Assembly (NCBI GenBank): GCA_005281725.1
Contig: SSBO01000004.1
Coordinates: 930,001 to 994,000 of the forward strand
Reading direction: 5' to 3'
Length of the DNA stretch: 64,000 nt
Source of the DNA: Wuchereria bancrofti
Lineage: Eukaryota; Nematoda; Chromadorea; Rhabditida; Onchocercidae
The notes beneath the pieces are model-generated. The model saw nothing but the letters and a program-made list of their open reading frames with translations. It had not been told where the DNA came from and did not search any database. The position numbers and the translations under genes were made by a program. Below, piece by piece: positions 17,711 to 34,277 of this stretch; the first letter of the stretch is position 1; every line of letters starts with the position of its first letter.

Positions 17711-19069
17711 ATGGAAGGCGCAACATGCATTCGCGCCATGCAACTTGCTTTATTCAGTAAAACCATTATTCTGCTGTTAATGTTTATAATCTTCGTTGGA
17801 ATAATGGAAGCACGAGGTGGTCGTCGGGCTGGTAAAAGTAAAGGCAAAAGTAATCTGCAATTTGCACAAGTTGCCGAATTCTCTTTGGTGCACACACAAT
17901 TAGCTGACAGTAAAGTAAGTTTATATAAGAAATAAATGAAGCAAGAAGTCATCAATTTTTAAATGAAGCAAGAAGTTATGAATTATCTACTTCAATTGTT
18001 TGAAAATCATTGATGTCATATTCAATTGTTGAAAATTAGCTGACAAGTTTACATATGTTTTAATAATATCTTTTAAAGAATCACAACGATCCATCAACTA
18101 CTCATATCCAGTTCATTTTTAGAATGCGTTTGTCCCGCATATCGTTGTTTTACTTATTTCCTTGTTTTAGCAACACTTGTTTTAAAGATATGAAAGCAAT
18201 ACAACAAAGTGAAAGTTATAACACAAAAAAACTTCAAATTTCACAGCTTATTCTCCATAATTAGCAATAATAAAGTTTAAATGAAAGAAATATCAGTGTG
18301 TTAGTTCATCATGTATAAGTTGAGCCAGATAAAATTAGAAAATAACACTTGTAAGTATGTATATTAGGAGAGGAACATTACTTGTTATTCGAGTAAACTA
18401 GAAACAGTATCGGAGAAGTGCCGAAATAATAACTCATTACTTGTCCGTTATTCTAAATATGTAAGCTTAAACGGAGCTAAATTCCAGAGTGCTCATATCG
18501 TCACCGGCTCACATTTCAGCCAAACATTCCGGCTGGGTTATAAGCTGGTACTAATTTGTAAAGCTAAAGGTACACCGCGCCCAACCATCAAATGGTATAA
18601 GGAAGGAGCTGAAATGCTTCCAAAAAAGAATACACACGTAAGTACTTCTTTTTTGGATTAATGTTCTGAAACAAAAGCAGAAATTGTAATGATGTGAGCA
18701 CTTCCAGTTTTCTTAAGATTAATTTCAGTACTTGCTATTTTATTAATAGGTTGAACTCTGAATTTTCTCGATGTTCCACATATCAGACAGGCAGTTTGAA
18801 CCAAAAATGAAATATCTAATTTGAATGAAATTCTCTAAATATAGTTTTTGATCTTTTCAAATATTATACATAGCTAAGAATTTCTATTTGTGATAGCTTC
18901 TAAAAAGAGACAATTGTAGCATTATGAGAAACTACTCGATGAAGATATGTTATGGAGCAAGTTAGAGATCGATCCAGCAACTATGGGTGATCAAGGAATT
19001 TATGCCTGCGTTGCTAACAATGAACACGGTGTTATGGCTAAAAATTTTAAAGCTGAATATACTTACTGA
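17711..19069 (+). CDS. Secreted single immunoglobulin-domain protein (OIG-like)
   Basis: Exon 1 (17711-17914, 68 codons) starts with ATG and encodes a hydrophobic signal segment (TIILLLMFIIFVGIM), then EARGGRRAGKSKGKSN and a conserved-looking FAQVAEFSLVHT. The Ig exon ends at 18637; its 5' border is uncertain, between about 18367 and 18497. The last exon is 18920-19069, with stop TGA. The Ig fold is clear: LVLICKAKGTPRPTIKWYKE carries the B-strand Cys and C-strand Trp, and MGDQGIYACVANNEHG carries the D-x-G-x-Y-x-C motif. There is one Ig domain and no membrane anchor, so it should be secreted. In C. elegans the small OIG proteins organise synaptic receptors and cell contacts; the basic Gly/Arg/Lys-rich N-terminus and single Ig resemble that group, but the exact ortholog is not settled. 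Alternative: a ZIG-type protein. Confidence 0.8.
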
Positions 19070-22135
<3,066 letters not shown>

Positions 22136-23487
22136 CATCATTGTTTCTCGATCACGTTATATTGATTTCTGATTTGTTAGTCATTTATCTGTAAATGATT
22201 ATGTTAACGTCTTAAATGCTGCACATACCATTACTACGTCCCCTCTTCTGGTTGGTCCATCTGCGCATATGTGTAGTGTTTCCATCTATGCGATATACGT
22301 GTAGAATGAATGTATTCCTGTACTTCACATTTCGTTTACTACACTTCGCGGACAATCAAATTTTTGGAAACTTTTCTAGCTTTGGAAAACTTATGCCTAG
22401 ACAATACTTGTCTGAGTAAGATGGGTGATACAAAGGCTATGCCACTGAAGATTATTTAAACTTTTAGTGAGATGGACAACCATCCAAATTACTGTTTCAT
22501 TCCGTATTCAAATCTACATTGTTCATGTATTCGATAGGCATATGTCTTGCATGAATACAAAAGAACAAACTTCAAAAAAGACTGGCTTGATATTCTATGA
22601 TCATGCTTATTTTAAAACAACACTACTCCCTGATTGAGGTCATTCTAGTGAAAATTGTTTTCTTAGCAAATCCGAAATTTGACTCAAATAACATGGAGAC
22701 TTGGACTAGATCACTTTGTGGCTCACTGAAAGTATTATTGAATCTCGCGATTGTTGTATATATTGAGATACTTTTTAGCTTTATCACCAACGAATTATAT
22801 TTGCCTGCGTATTGTCAGAAGTCATAGCGATGAACAAGGAAAGCAATTAATTATAGGAAGAACAACAATGTTTTCAATCTTTTAAGAACGTTTTAACTGT
22901 TTTCGCAATGAATTTTAAAAAGCATTACCACACCCCCTTCATACTATAGTATACCCTGATACGTTCATACTATGGCAAGAGTTTATATATATCTGTAATA
23001 TTCCTATAAGAAGTAAAGTGGAAATCCATATTAAAAAAAAAGAAAACACGTTTAAGGTGTTCATAAAGAGGAAAATGACAAAATTATAGTATATTATACA
23101 TAAGTAGAATTGGCACGTGTAAGTCAAAAAGTTGAACACCACGAGCACAAACAATGACTGAAATATAAGTGCACTGATTACACGGAAAAAACTTGATTAA
23201 ACTAAGAAAGACAACAGCGATATAAATGACTATAATATGGATTCATCATCTTCCCTAGCTTGTCTTCCTCTAGTCCCTGATTACAGTGCCTATAATAATT
23301 ATGCATAAATGAATCGACTAACGATGCAAAAATGAATGAAAGAACAAGCACCATCATTTCAATTGAATAAATGATAGAGCTAAGATGTTGGGCGTATACA
23401 GCTGCCCTTATAAAAATACCCGCGACATTTCAGTGCAAAAAAAAAATCATACATTTGAAAAAATAGTTATCATTTTGACAAATCCTA
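22136..23487. other. Convergent 3' region of cdc-42 and CYRI
   Basis: The two flanking genes end toward each other across this 1.35-kb stretch. It is AT-rich and would hold both 3' UTRs. No recognisable gene is present; open frames of about 70 codons here look random. Confidence 0.5.
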
Positions 23488-25603
23488 CTAGGGAAATAGT
23501 GCACGAACTGATTTTGGTGTGCTTCCGTCACTGAGATGTTTTGTCGTATATCGTAGAGCGCTTAATAACGACTCTGCCTGAAAATCAGATTATAACAGAT
23601 GAAAGATTTGAATCCAAATCGAACTCTACAGGTGTAGTTGTCTCAAATGCATACTCGTCTTATGTAAGAGGTCAGTAATATGTTATATAAATCATTCTAC
23701 ACAAACACTCCTATCGAAGGAGTAAATTAAGTTCCTTCCTATAGTGTATGAAATCAATAATAATTGCAAATTCACAGCTCATATTTCCTTAGGAAATGGA
23801 AAAGTATGCACCTCTTCATTTCTAGATTGTGTTTTGATTAGTTCCACAACCGATCGTATATCAATGGGAGAATCTTTGCAGAAAGCTCCTGTACCATCAA
23901 TATGATCATATAGTATAATCGCTCCAACCATAACCCTCATCGTGAAAGAAAAATTTTGATCCGAAAGTCGTTCCCAATTCTCCTCCTTTTCCACCATAAA
24001 TCGGCAGACCTTGAAAGAATAGTTGTTTAATAAACATCAAACACATACTTTCGTCTTCTGAAATTCAGCTCTTCTGCTTACCTGCACAACAGTGGCTAGC
24101 GTATCTGTAGTGTTAGCAACAGGGAGGTCACTATTTGAAGCAACAAAATTAGTTGTAGCTGTGATAAGTGCAGAAAGCATTGGAGTTGGACAAGCCAAAA
24201 ACAATGATATGGTATTGGCCAGTTCCAAAGGTATAGCAAACTGTCCGTCACTCTAAAAATAAAACATGGATTAGGGAAGCTGATCAAGGTAACAATCTTT
24301 GAAGAAGCGAAGGCTTCTTGTGTTGTAGCTGTTGTCATTAAAGACTTAAAAGATGAATCGTACGTTTAAGCATATAACAAACCTCTCGCGACATTGCTCG
24401 ACGGTAGAAGCTGAAATCGTTTTGCAGTGCTGGTGTACACATTTTGACAGTATCAAATAAAAGTGCAAAGTCTATAAGGCGGGCAAACTGTCGACAGGTT
24501 GCCTGCAGAGTGTCTAACTGTTCCGCCGGTGGCAAAGGACCTGTAATTTTTGCAGGATGGATTCATTTTCACTTACCAGATATTTTTGATTTTATGAAGT
24601 GATGGAGAAACGACAAGATGCAGAGTTTAGATCTGACTGACATGACCATATGCTCACCTCGATAATGATTATTTATATATAATGCTAAACTAATGCGTTA
24701 TCAATGGAATCAGTAAGTCATAAATACAACCTTCTAATCCCATGAAAACAGAAACGGATTGTAATTTTTGACAGGATAGATCCAGGCTATTTATGAAATG
24801 CTTTTTAGAATCTTGTTTCTTATTCAGTTGCCTCTAATTCTGATGTACTTAGCAAAACCTATGAACTCTGCTACCCCATAGTTATACTCAAAAAAAGCTG
24901 TGCGAAAATGACTTTCGGAGAGATGGTATAGAACCAGTGGTAAAAAGCTACCTGAACAAAGATCCCACAGCAGCAGTGGTATAATCTGTTCAATGCGTTG
25001 TGATAAATCATAGTAGGCCCTAATCTGCATCACAAGCTTGCTTAAGATATCGAGTGCTCCCCGTTGAGCATCTTTATTGTTCGGTTGCTGTATAGCGATG
25101 CGAATTTCGGTCGATGCACCGGCTGAATAATGTTTCACGTCCTCTAGCAACACGTCTGCCTGCTCCAAGATCTAGAATTCTAGCATTTAATTAATTGAAA
25201 TTTTTACATTTAATTAAGTCCATATCAGCTAGCTAAACCTGAAGTTAAAGTGAATTTCGAAAGGAACTCCCTCGTCGACAACACACCTTCACCTTACTTT
25301 ATCTACTATTATAAAGTAGATAAAGTAACGTGAACCTCGAGGAAAGATGGCATCACTGATAAATTGTAGTCGTAAATTGTAGTCGGCTGGTCTCCTGGTT
25401 GATAATTTTTCACCCAGAAGTGCTTCGAATCATTTTCATCCTACCTTTTCAGCAAAGGTGTAGATCTGCAATTCAGATTCCGATGGTACAGCATGCTCGA
25501 AATCTAGGAAGACATTGACGTCGGGTAGGTTGGTTCTTGAACCGTCACAGCTAGCCAACAGCACTGAACGTACAACTTCTGCGCATGAAGATCCACTTTT
25601 CAT
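23488..25603 (-). CDS. CYRI: CYRI/FAM49, Rac1-binding actin regulator
   Basis: Six exons on the minus strand join in phase into 331 aa: 25603-25445, 25171-24952, 24540-24383, 24252-24082, 24009-23812 and 23577-23488. CYRI proteins share the DUF1394 fold with CYFIP, bind active Rac1 and restrain the Scar/WAVE complex at the leading edge. The family sequence is visible throughout: VFLDFEHAVPSESELQIY, then LQNDFSFYRRAMSR, LPVANTTDTLATV, FTMRVMVGAIILYDHIDG, and the terminal LLSALRYTTKHL. The length agrees with human CYRI-A/B (about 324 aa). The vertebrate N-terminal myristoylation start (MGN) is not seen. The ATG at 25603 follows TTTGCAG, which could be a trans-splice site or the acceptor of an undetected first exon encoding the lipidated N-terminus. 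Confidence 0.93.
25294..25328. repeat. Perfect 14-bp hairpin in CYRI intron 1
   Basis: Arms 25294-25307 and 25315-25328 are exact reverse complements with a 7-nt loop. It lies inside the first identified intron of the CYRI gene. Confidence 0.82.
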
Positions 25604-26136
25604 GTCATGCTGCAAATAGAACTGGCTAATTACACTTTCTGTAACGGTGTTAAATTTCAGTGGAATATTGCAATGAACCATAAAACTCTGTACCATAAAA
25701 TTTAAGAGACATGACATTACACCAGTGCATTACCTATACCTTAACCAGACTATTAAAAAAGAAATCTTTTTCAAGAAGTTTCGGGAAAGTAAATGATTGA
25801 GCTAGAACTAAACGTTAACTAAATCTTTCCAGTAAGCGTAACCCAAACACCCCAGTACACATTACGACTGACCGCCTCGCTACAGATGGGTCGGCCAACC
25901 GCTAAATAGTCATAACTAATATTTGTGGAGAAAAGATGACTCGGGGCGGGGAGGAGCGTTGCAAGGCGGCACTGAATTTTTTTTGCATTCACTTTGGAAT
26001 ATGACATATGTAATAGACCAATTTCAAATACATTGAATTGTCGGCTGTTTGTATGGGGGATTGGCTGTTGCTTTGATTAAGGTTTCTTCGTATACCAAAA
26101 ACATGTAAACATTTTGTTTCAGATATGGTATAATTC
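25604..26136. promoter_or_regulatory. Shared upstream region of CYRI (-) and SMC6 (+)
   Basis: The two genes are divergent with 533 bp between start codons, so their promoters must lie here or overlap. No TATA-like element is clearly placed. The acceptor-like TTTCAG at about 26117-26122 probably marks the mature 5' end of the SMC6 mRNA. Confidence 0.45.
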
Positions 26137-29100
26137 ATGAAGATGGCGTCAAAACGTCAACCTGCTTCGTGCTTTTCCGTCACCTCAAAATACAAAAAAA
26201 AAGATGGCACGAATAAAGGTTATTTTGCTTCCTGTGTTCTCTTTCCTCCCAAATATCTTCAGTACCACGAATTCTGAATAAAAATGAACTTGCAAATACA
26301 AAAGGTTAGCAGAGAGAAGTTAGCTTACTTTGCTATGAATTGCTATAATAGCCAACACAAATGTTTTGCAGATGAGCTGTCAAAGTGTTCATTGAATAGA
26401 AAAATTGCCGAAGTGCCAGGAAGGATCGCTTCAATTGAATTATTCAACTTCATGTGCCACGAAAGTCTAAAGATCAATTTTGATGTGCCCAACAGGAATT
26501 GTTTCTTCATCGGTGGATCGAACGGGTGTAAGCTTACGTGTATTTGCCGTAACAGATAAATTATATGTTGTTATTTTCTGGCTAAAGAAGAGTATTGTAC
26601 TTCTCATTTCTTTGCTCTTTAATTACGATACTTCGAAAGTCTCGATACACACTCCATAGCCTTTAGCTCCGAAGGCTCCGAAGGAATGTTAGAAACTTTT
26701 AATATTTTATTAGTAGAGCAAATAATTGTATATGAATATAAATGTTTTTTAGCTGGTAAGAGCGCGTTATTTGCGGCATTAAATATGGGTCTTGGAGGTC
26801 GAGGAAGCCAAAATGAACGCGGGAATGCAATGAAACAATACATAAAGGATGGTCAAAAGTGAGCTAGCTGTTCGGCACTGTATATTTCATCCAGCATTTT
26901 ATATTGCGAATAGTAAAACCATCGAATGTTCATTTACTTTCCTTTTGAAATTATGAAACAAAGTCTGCTTCTAGTAGATAGGTGTCTACCTCTGTTGGCT
27001 GTGGATACTAGCAAGTTTCAAGAGATAGTCCTTGAAATGTTTTGAAGCTAATTAATATGCAGCTGTTTATATGCTTTTTATATTTGTCATCATTTTTGAG
27101 CCACCGAAATTCTTAATGTCTGTAGTTTGATTTGTGGATTATAGTCGCGCAAAAATACGGATAGTACTCACTAATTGCGGCTTCGGAAAATGTCCAGGTT
27201 ATGGCGATGCTGTTGCTGTTGAGCGGACTATAAACTTAACTTCGTCAACATATCAACTGAAATCTCTTACTTACGAAGAAGGACGCTGTAATGGTTCGTT
27301 TAGATTTTTTTTTTTAAATTCCTGTTCCCTATGTACAACATACGTGACGCTTGTGTTATCATGTCTCTTTGATGTATACATATCGTCGCTCATTTGTCAT
27401 TAGGAATTTAAATTTGTATAAAATCTACGAGTCTTTTTTTCATTTTTTACATCTTTTTTTCAATGATTGGGATTTTAGAGCAGGTGATAAGTCATAAAAA
27501 AACTGATTTGGATAAACTACTAGCAAGATTCTCTATACATCTTGACAATCCGATATTCTGGATGTCTCAAAACCGATGTCGCGAATTTTTGCAAGAATTG
27601 AAGCCAGAAAAACTTTACAATGTTTGATTTTTTTTTGGTAATAATAAAAATGGAACGATCCGGAATTTCCTCTTCATGAGGAAAATTTCCTATTTTCTAT
27701 ATTTTTCATAATTTTTCTTTGGTTTCTTATATTTCTGTTAGGTTTAAGACGAAAAAAGTGAGTTGCTGGAATTCTGGGTAGAAAATACAGCTGGAGGTAT
27801 AGTAGTTTTTTTTCTTTCGTTTTAACTCTTACATTATTATTTAGTCCCTGGTCATTATTTTTTGTTGAAATTCCAAGAAAAACTGGAAGAGCGAGGTTCA
27901 GAAATACTTGCTTGCCATGCATCCTGTAGTAAATCCAAAATTCCTGCTGTTAACTCTTGGAAATTAGACTTTTTGCCTTACACATAATTAATTGTCGACA
28001 TTAAGAGAGACACTCGATACTGACTTTCTCAATTGAAAGGAATTTATAACAAAATAAATTACTCTTGACTTAATTTTTTTTTAAATTTTAGACTTTACTT
28101 TTGGAACAGTAGTGGTATTTGATGGAGCTATAATTTCTCGTTGAAGCTTTATACATCACTAGAGGTGTAAGTGATTTTTTCCAGCACTAAATGACGAGTT
28201 GTATTTTAGAATTACATGATTTTCAGATGTTTATGTCTGCAACAGGATTAGATTTCTCGCGACGATGCTATAGTGAAAGTGAAACATACAGTGATGAATC
28301 GGAAAAACTAGTGCTGTCTATTCGACAAGCTTGCTGCGACAAATTAAAGTTCGTTCCGATTTCCCTTGTGTCTAACAAATTTTCGACCAGCTGAAAACGG
28401 AGAAAAGATTCAATAATTTAGAATTGCTTTAATGTTTTACAGGGAAATCGAAAAATTACGTGAGAATCGGAAGCGTGTCCAAAATATGGAACAAAATAAA
28501 CAAAACCTCTCAGAGCTGAAAAACATTCTTCGTTGGCTACCAGTTAGGGACTGTCATAAGGTTAGATCTTTTTTCATCTAACAATTTTGTTCTAATTGCG
28601 GGAATCACAACTTTGTTGTTTTATCTCAGGATCTTTGTAAGCACGATGAACTGCTGGCAAAAGCTGCTGAAGTTTATGCAAAATTAAAAGGAGGATTTGC
28701 AATAAAGGAGGTTAGTTGAGCATATTTATTGTGGCTGAATTCATAGATTATTTTGCTTAATAATTCTCTTATATTTTCTTATTATTTTATTATATTGCGT
28801 GTATTTCGTATTTCAGAAAATGAAAGCAGACTGTGTTCAGAAGTTTGAACAGATACAAAAAAATAAAGAAAAATTGCAAGAAAAAGTAGAGGTTTTCCAG
28901 GATGAAGTATGATTTCTTAATTTTATTTAATGCACATTTGAATATTATCCACTAATTTGAGGTCAAAACTAATTGTTTTTTGTACAGTTCTATTCATTAT
29001 GTTTTCATAGTTCCGTCAAAGTACATGATGGAAAGTTTGAACGGTCCAAATTTCGGCTAAATGGTCTAGATTTCGGCAGCACTTTTCAGGAAACATACTT

Positions 29101-32100
29101 ATTGGGATCAAATCCATGTAATCGGAAAAGAGTCCTGATAATGTTATAGGAACAATGGCTATAGCAATTGGATTAGAAATATAAAAGATTGTAAATACAA
29201 TTTTTGTTTCTTGAAACTGTGTTATGAACTCTTTATAAAAGACTGATTATTTTTATAGTTAAAAAATTTGGGGGAAGAGAAGAAGAGTAGGCGTGATGAA
29301 ATGCTGGACATTGGGCAACAACTGAACACTGTAGAACGAAATCATAGGATATTGGATGCGGAGATTGGTTCAATGGAGCAGCAACTGAAAGAGATTGAAG
29401 CGAAGTACTTGAATCATATATCTTTTGATGTATGCGTCAAAGAGTTAATTTTGAAACTTCTTTGAATATGTTTTCTTATTAATGAGTGTTTGTAGTATTT
29501 GTAGAAAAAATCAGGGCATTCAATACAGTATTGCTGAAATTGAAGCAGAACTGTTTGAATTAGAGAATCGATGTACGGCAGTGAAGGAGAAGCAATGTTC
29601 AATGGAAAAAAGAAAAAAGTGTTTTGAAACAGAATTGGCTGATGCGATGAAAGCAGAACGTAGCCTTGAGTAGGTTTTTCTCCGTTATTTTACCAAACAA
29701 AGTTATTTAATTTTCATAATTTTCAGTTTTGCGGTATTACTTTTTTATAAAGTGTTGTTAACTTTCCGTATGCTGTTCAGAGAAAATTTAGCAGTTATAT
29801 CGAACAAATTCTCGTAACAAAGCATATCTTTTAAAGCAGATATATGTAACTAAACTATTTGTTCATAAATATACCAGATTTCAGAGCAGAAATTTCTCAC
29901 TGGAATGTTGTGTTACGAGAATTACGTGACGAGAGGGAACGAGTAGTGGCAATGGAGCAAAGTGATCTAGCTCGTTTTGGTACATCGGTGCCTCAGATTA
30001 TCAGTTTAATCAAACAAAATGCTGCTAAATTTTCAAAAAAACCTGTTGGACCTATAGGTAAATTTAGGTTATCACATGTTTTCCACATAAATGTCAGAAT
30101 TGGCATTGCTCTTAGTCAATGTAGTGTTTCAAATAACGGAAGAAAAGACCACTTTTTTCTAGCGTAGTTATGGTAAATCAGAGTAGAAATCGCAAATTGT
30201 AGAAAATTTGACGTTACAAATTTAGGTGCTTATATACGAATAAAAGATGATTCCTGGGCATTGGCCGTAGAACAGTGTTTGCGTCATTTACTATCAGTGT
30301 GGTTGTGTGATAATGTACATGACAGGAACATTCTGGATTCGATTCTACAGAGTCATAATATCCGCGCAGTGGGATACATCATTAGCAAGTACTTTTTCTT
30401 TATCGTAATATATTTCATATTTCTAATTCATGGCTTCTGCTACACTTCTGGCTGTTACTTTTTTAGATTTCTAGAGAGCCGATATGACATAACTTTATTT
30501 GAACCACCGTCAGAATATTTAACCGTGGCAAGAATGGTAACTATTGCGAATGACAATGTTTTCAATGTATTAGTTGATCAGACACAAATGGAATCTATTC
30601 TTTTGATTGGGTCCGATAGTTTAGCGCGCAGAATGATGGCAGAAAATGTAGGTATCATTTTATTATAAGGATATATTTATTTGCCACATGGAATCAAATG
30701 TAAATTGCGTTATGCTTTACGTTGAGCCTTATGGTTTCTGATTTTTGAGTTATAAGTTTTTTCTCAAGTTTGTGTGCGATGAATTCTTTTATTAACATCC
30801 AAATTAGAATTTATGTTGCATAAATGCTGCTGGCAGAAATATCATTGAAGTTTTTATTTAGCCTCCAAAAAATGTTTACAAAGGTTTCACCAAAAATGGT
30901 GATGAAGTATTTGCAAAAACGGGTGATCAAGTATATCGCTTTTATGCAAATCATCGTTATCAGAAGTCAGTCATATTGACTAGTACTAGGACAGCTAGTA
31001 TCAGGTGACTTTTGCTCTTGATTTCTGTCGAACGGTTTTTATTTTCGTCTCATAAAAATTTCTTAAGAATTTATTTGTTCATGGGAAAAATTGACTGCCA
31101 GCCATTAGCTGATATATTTTGGAAGGAAATAATCATCAGCTTAAAAATGTGACAGCTTCATTTTTGATTTCTTGCAGCATTAAATTAAATAATTTTTATT
31201 TCAGAACACTGAATGATCAGATAACGAAGACAGAAGATGAATTACGAAATAATAGAGCGTCTTTAGCAAAGGTTTTGTAAACCTTTCTGTTTTTACAGCT
31301 ATGTCTATAAGCGAAATACATCAAAGGAGAAAAAAGTGCACACTAAAATAAGCAGTTTTAAAGTATGCATATACAATTGCGACAAAATTTTTCAGGTACA
31401 AAAAAATCGTCAAAAAATAGAAGGAGACTTGACTACTGAGATGCAACAAAGAAACCAAGAATTGCAATGCTTAAGAATAGATGAAGTACGACGACGCTCT
31501 CTGCAGAAGCGACTGGATGCTGCACGATTTGAAGGCAGTGTTGATGGTCAAGTTATGAATCTGGTTAGCGCATTTATAGTCCAGACCGTTTATTTCATCG
31601 GAATATTTCATTGTAGCGGTCTTCTGCAACACAGATTACTTTTGATTTTTAGGTTTCAAGCTTAAATCAGTACAGGAGAGAGAAAGAAAAGCTCATACAA
31701 TCTGAAAACGTTCTGCAGGAACAACTAACTAGTTCACGTGAATTGTTACATGATACAGAAATGATAAGGAGAGAAAAAATTAGAGAAATAAGAGAAAACG
31801 AAAATGAACTCAAGAAAAGAGAGGTATGTACTTCTAGAGATAACTGGAATTAATGTTTTTAAGGGAATCTCGAGTTGTAAATTGTGTCACTGAAGTTTTG
31901 TATTGTATTACTATTTTGACAATCTCTTTAGAAATTGTTAAAGGACTTGCTTTCCATTTCTAGTCTGATTTGGAAGAATGTCGCAGTGAAATCGATAAGA
32001 TGAACAACTATGAGAATGAATATCGTCAGAAGTTATCAAAGCTGGAAATTCATATAAATGATCTGCAAGAGAAAGTAAAAACGCTGAAGTAAGTAAAGCC

Positions 32101-34277
32101 TCCAGATTAACTGAATGAAATTTTAGTGCAGTAAAAGCAAATCTAATGTTTATAGCGAGAAACTGGAAAAAATGAAAAATGAAGCTAGAGAATTCGTTAC
32201 TGATGTACCTCCAGATTTTACAAGTCTACCAGATACGGCGGAGGCTGAAGAACGATATAGAAAATTGGAACGCCGTATTCAGTCTGCACAGGAAAGGTTC
32301 AAGTGTTATTTTTACTTTCCTGTGCTTTTTTTTTTTTTTTTTTGAAAGTTTTACTATATCTGATGCATTTTAAAGCTTCCAAGACAATTTACTAAATAAT
32401 TGAAAGAATTTATAAATTCACTGAGAAAATGAGGAATTTGAAATAAATAGCCCTAACTTTTCAGACATTTAAAAAAATTATTGATTTATATGTTTTTCTG
32501 GCTTTTAGGTTCCTTATTTTAAGTATGTGTGGAATTCGTGTTTTGTCATAATCTTATTTCGAAAAGTTTGTACCGATTCCTTCGTGAAAAATATGTATTA
32601 GTTCTTCCGTGCCATTGTTCTTATAATCATTTGATATATTCCGATCGATATTTTATACTTATGCGAAAGGCTTGTATAGCTTTTAGATTCTTTAACTCTA
32701 AACTAGATCACTCTTTTTATACTTGGATTTCCAAAACGATTTTTTTACTATCCTTGTCTTGTCCTGATCAAGATAGCCTCAGAATATGAATAAAAACTAA
32801 CAGTAGATGCTTTCGCCTTTATATTTCAAATTCTTTGGAATTTTGTAATGAAAAATAAAATAAGCTTTCCACTTAATAATAATATGGGAGGTAACTGTTA
32901 CAGGATTAGGAAATTGATATGAAAAGATTATGATAGTCATGGCATAACATTGTATATAATGTCATATATTTGGTATGTGATTATTTGTATGTAGAAGTCT
33001 TTTATAAAGTTTCAGTTCCCGAAGTCTGAAAAAGACTTTAGTTTTGAAGGCATTGTAGTCATAACAATGGGAATGTAAGTTGTTTAAGAATCCTTCATAT
33101 TATTTATTACTGTTATTTTTCATTACAGCTTGGAAGGTACTATAGTATCAGAAGAAGCATTGGGTGCTTTGCAGAATGATTATGAACGTTTACAAAAAAA
33201 ATACATCAGTGCCAAACAAGTCGTTTTGGTATGTGGTAGAATTATTTCCTCAATTTTTTATTGAATATAGACTTGTTTTGTACTATTATGCATTAACTAC
33301 AGGAGCTGAAGAAGCGACTGAAATTAAGAAATGAAAAATTTCTGGAAGTACGAAATCTAACTGCTGAGCGACTCAGTGAGTTGTACGGTGGTCTAATGTC
33401 GATAAGGAATTTCAAAGGTTCACTGATTATAAGCCATGAAGAGCGTGCTATTTATATCATGGTCGGTTGCATGCTATAATTTTATTATGCTGAAGAGTGT
33501 ATTTTTAATTTTAAATATAAGTTTGAGTTATTTATTTTATTTCCAGTAACATCTCACAATTACAGTGAAAAACAGCTCATTCATTATTGTTTAGGCAGGC
33601 ACTCAAAAAAACCAAGAAATTAACCAGGCCGCTCTCCTTCAACGTTATCGAGGGAAAGGCAACTTGCAGGATTTGAGAGGTCCTATTTCATCCTCGATCA
33701 TACTGATATCATTGCATGTTATATAAGTGTAATAGATACATGACGACTTTTTTTTTCACTTTTTCTCTCTTTCACTTTTTTTTTTTTTTGTATATTATAG
33801 GCGAAGAAAGCTCGTACTCACTTCGAAAATTCATATTTTATTATATGAAGTTGTAATTTAAAAAAATTGAGCAGTACATTTTCTTTTGAAAATATGAAAT
33901 TTAATACAGGTTTATCTGGTGGTGAACGGACTTATACCTCTGCTTGTTTCGTCATGGCTTTGTGGCAGGCTATGGGAACTCCCATTCGGTACGTTTTGTG
34001 ATTAATAACTAATTTTATGGGACAAAATATAGCGTGAATGCAAATACTTGAAAGTAGTCTTATGCTGTTTCCAATCGATTGATTTTTCAGCTGCATGGAT
34101 GAGTTTGACGTTTTCTTAGACTTGAACAATCGGAAAATTGTGATGGAACTCTTCGCAGATCTTGCCACTCGTCAGTACCCATCCTATCAGTTTATCTTCT
34201 TCACTCCCCAAGGAGTTGCCGATTTCGCTTGTCGTGATCGTGTACAGCTTTTCGAAATGCCGAAAATCAGAAAATGA
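26137..34277 (+). CDS. smc-6: SMC6, subunit of the SMC5/6 complex
   Basis: Twenty-five exons chain in phase into about 1115 aa (usual length about 1090-1150): 26137-26218, 26324-26527, 26753-26858, 27145-27293, 27479-27621, 28227-28348, 28443-28560, 28630-28710, 28817-28906, 29259-29404, 29505-29669, 29885-30057, 30226-30388, 30467-30647, 30862-31004, 31205-31271, 31396-31563, 31653-31823, 31964-32088, 32156-32296, 33129-33228, 33303-33461, 33595-33679, 33910-33988 and 34091-34277. SMC6 is an ATPase arm of the SMC5/6 complex in DNA repair and chromosome segregation. The N-terminal head has ASIELFNFMCHE and the Walker A motif GGSNGSGKS (about 90-99). Two long coiled coils flank a hinge (KPVGPIGAYIR). 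The C-terminal head has the ABC signature LSGGERT (about 1029) and Walker B with CMDEFDVFLD, then FFTPQ. The first exon is chosen because it opens after TTTCAG and splices in phase; the alternative is an ATG at 26284 without that exon. Confidence 0.96.

Noticed and set aside
17650..17955. 101-codon minus-strand open frame
   Set aside because: Antisense of the signal-peptide exon of the OIG-like gene.
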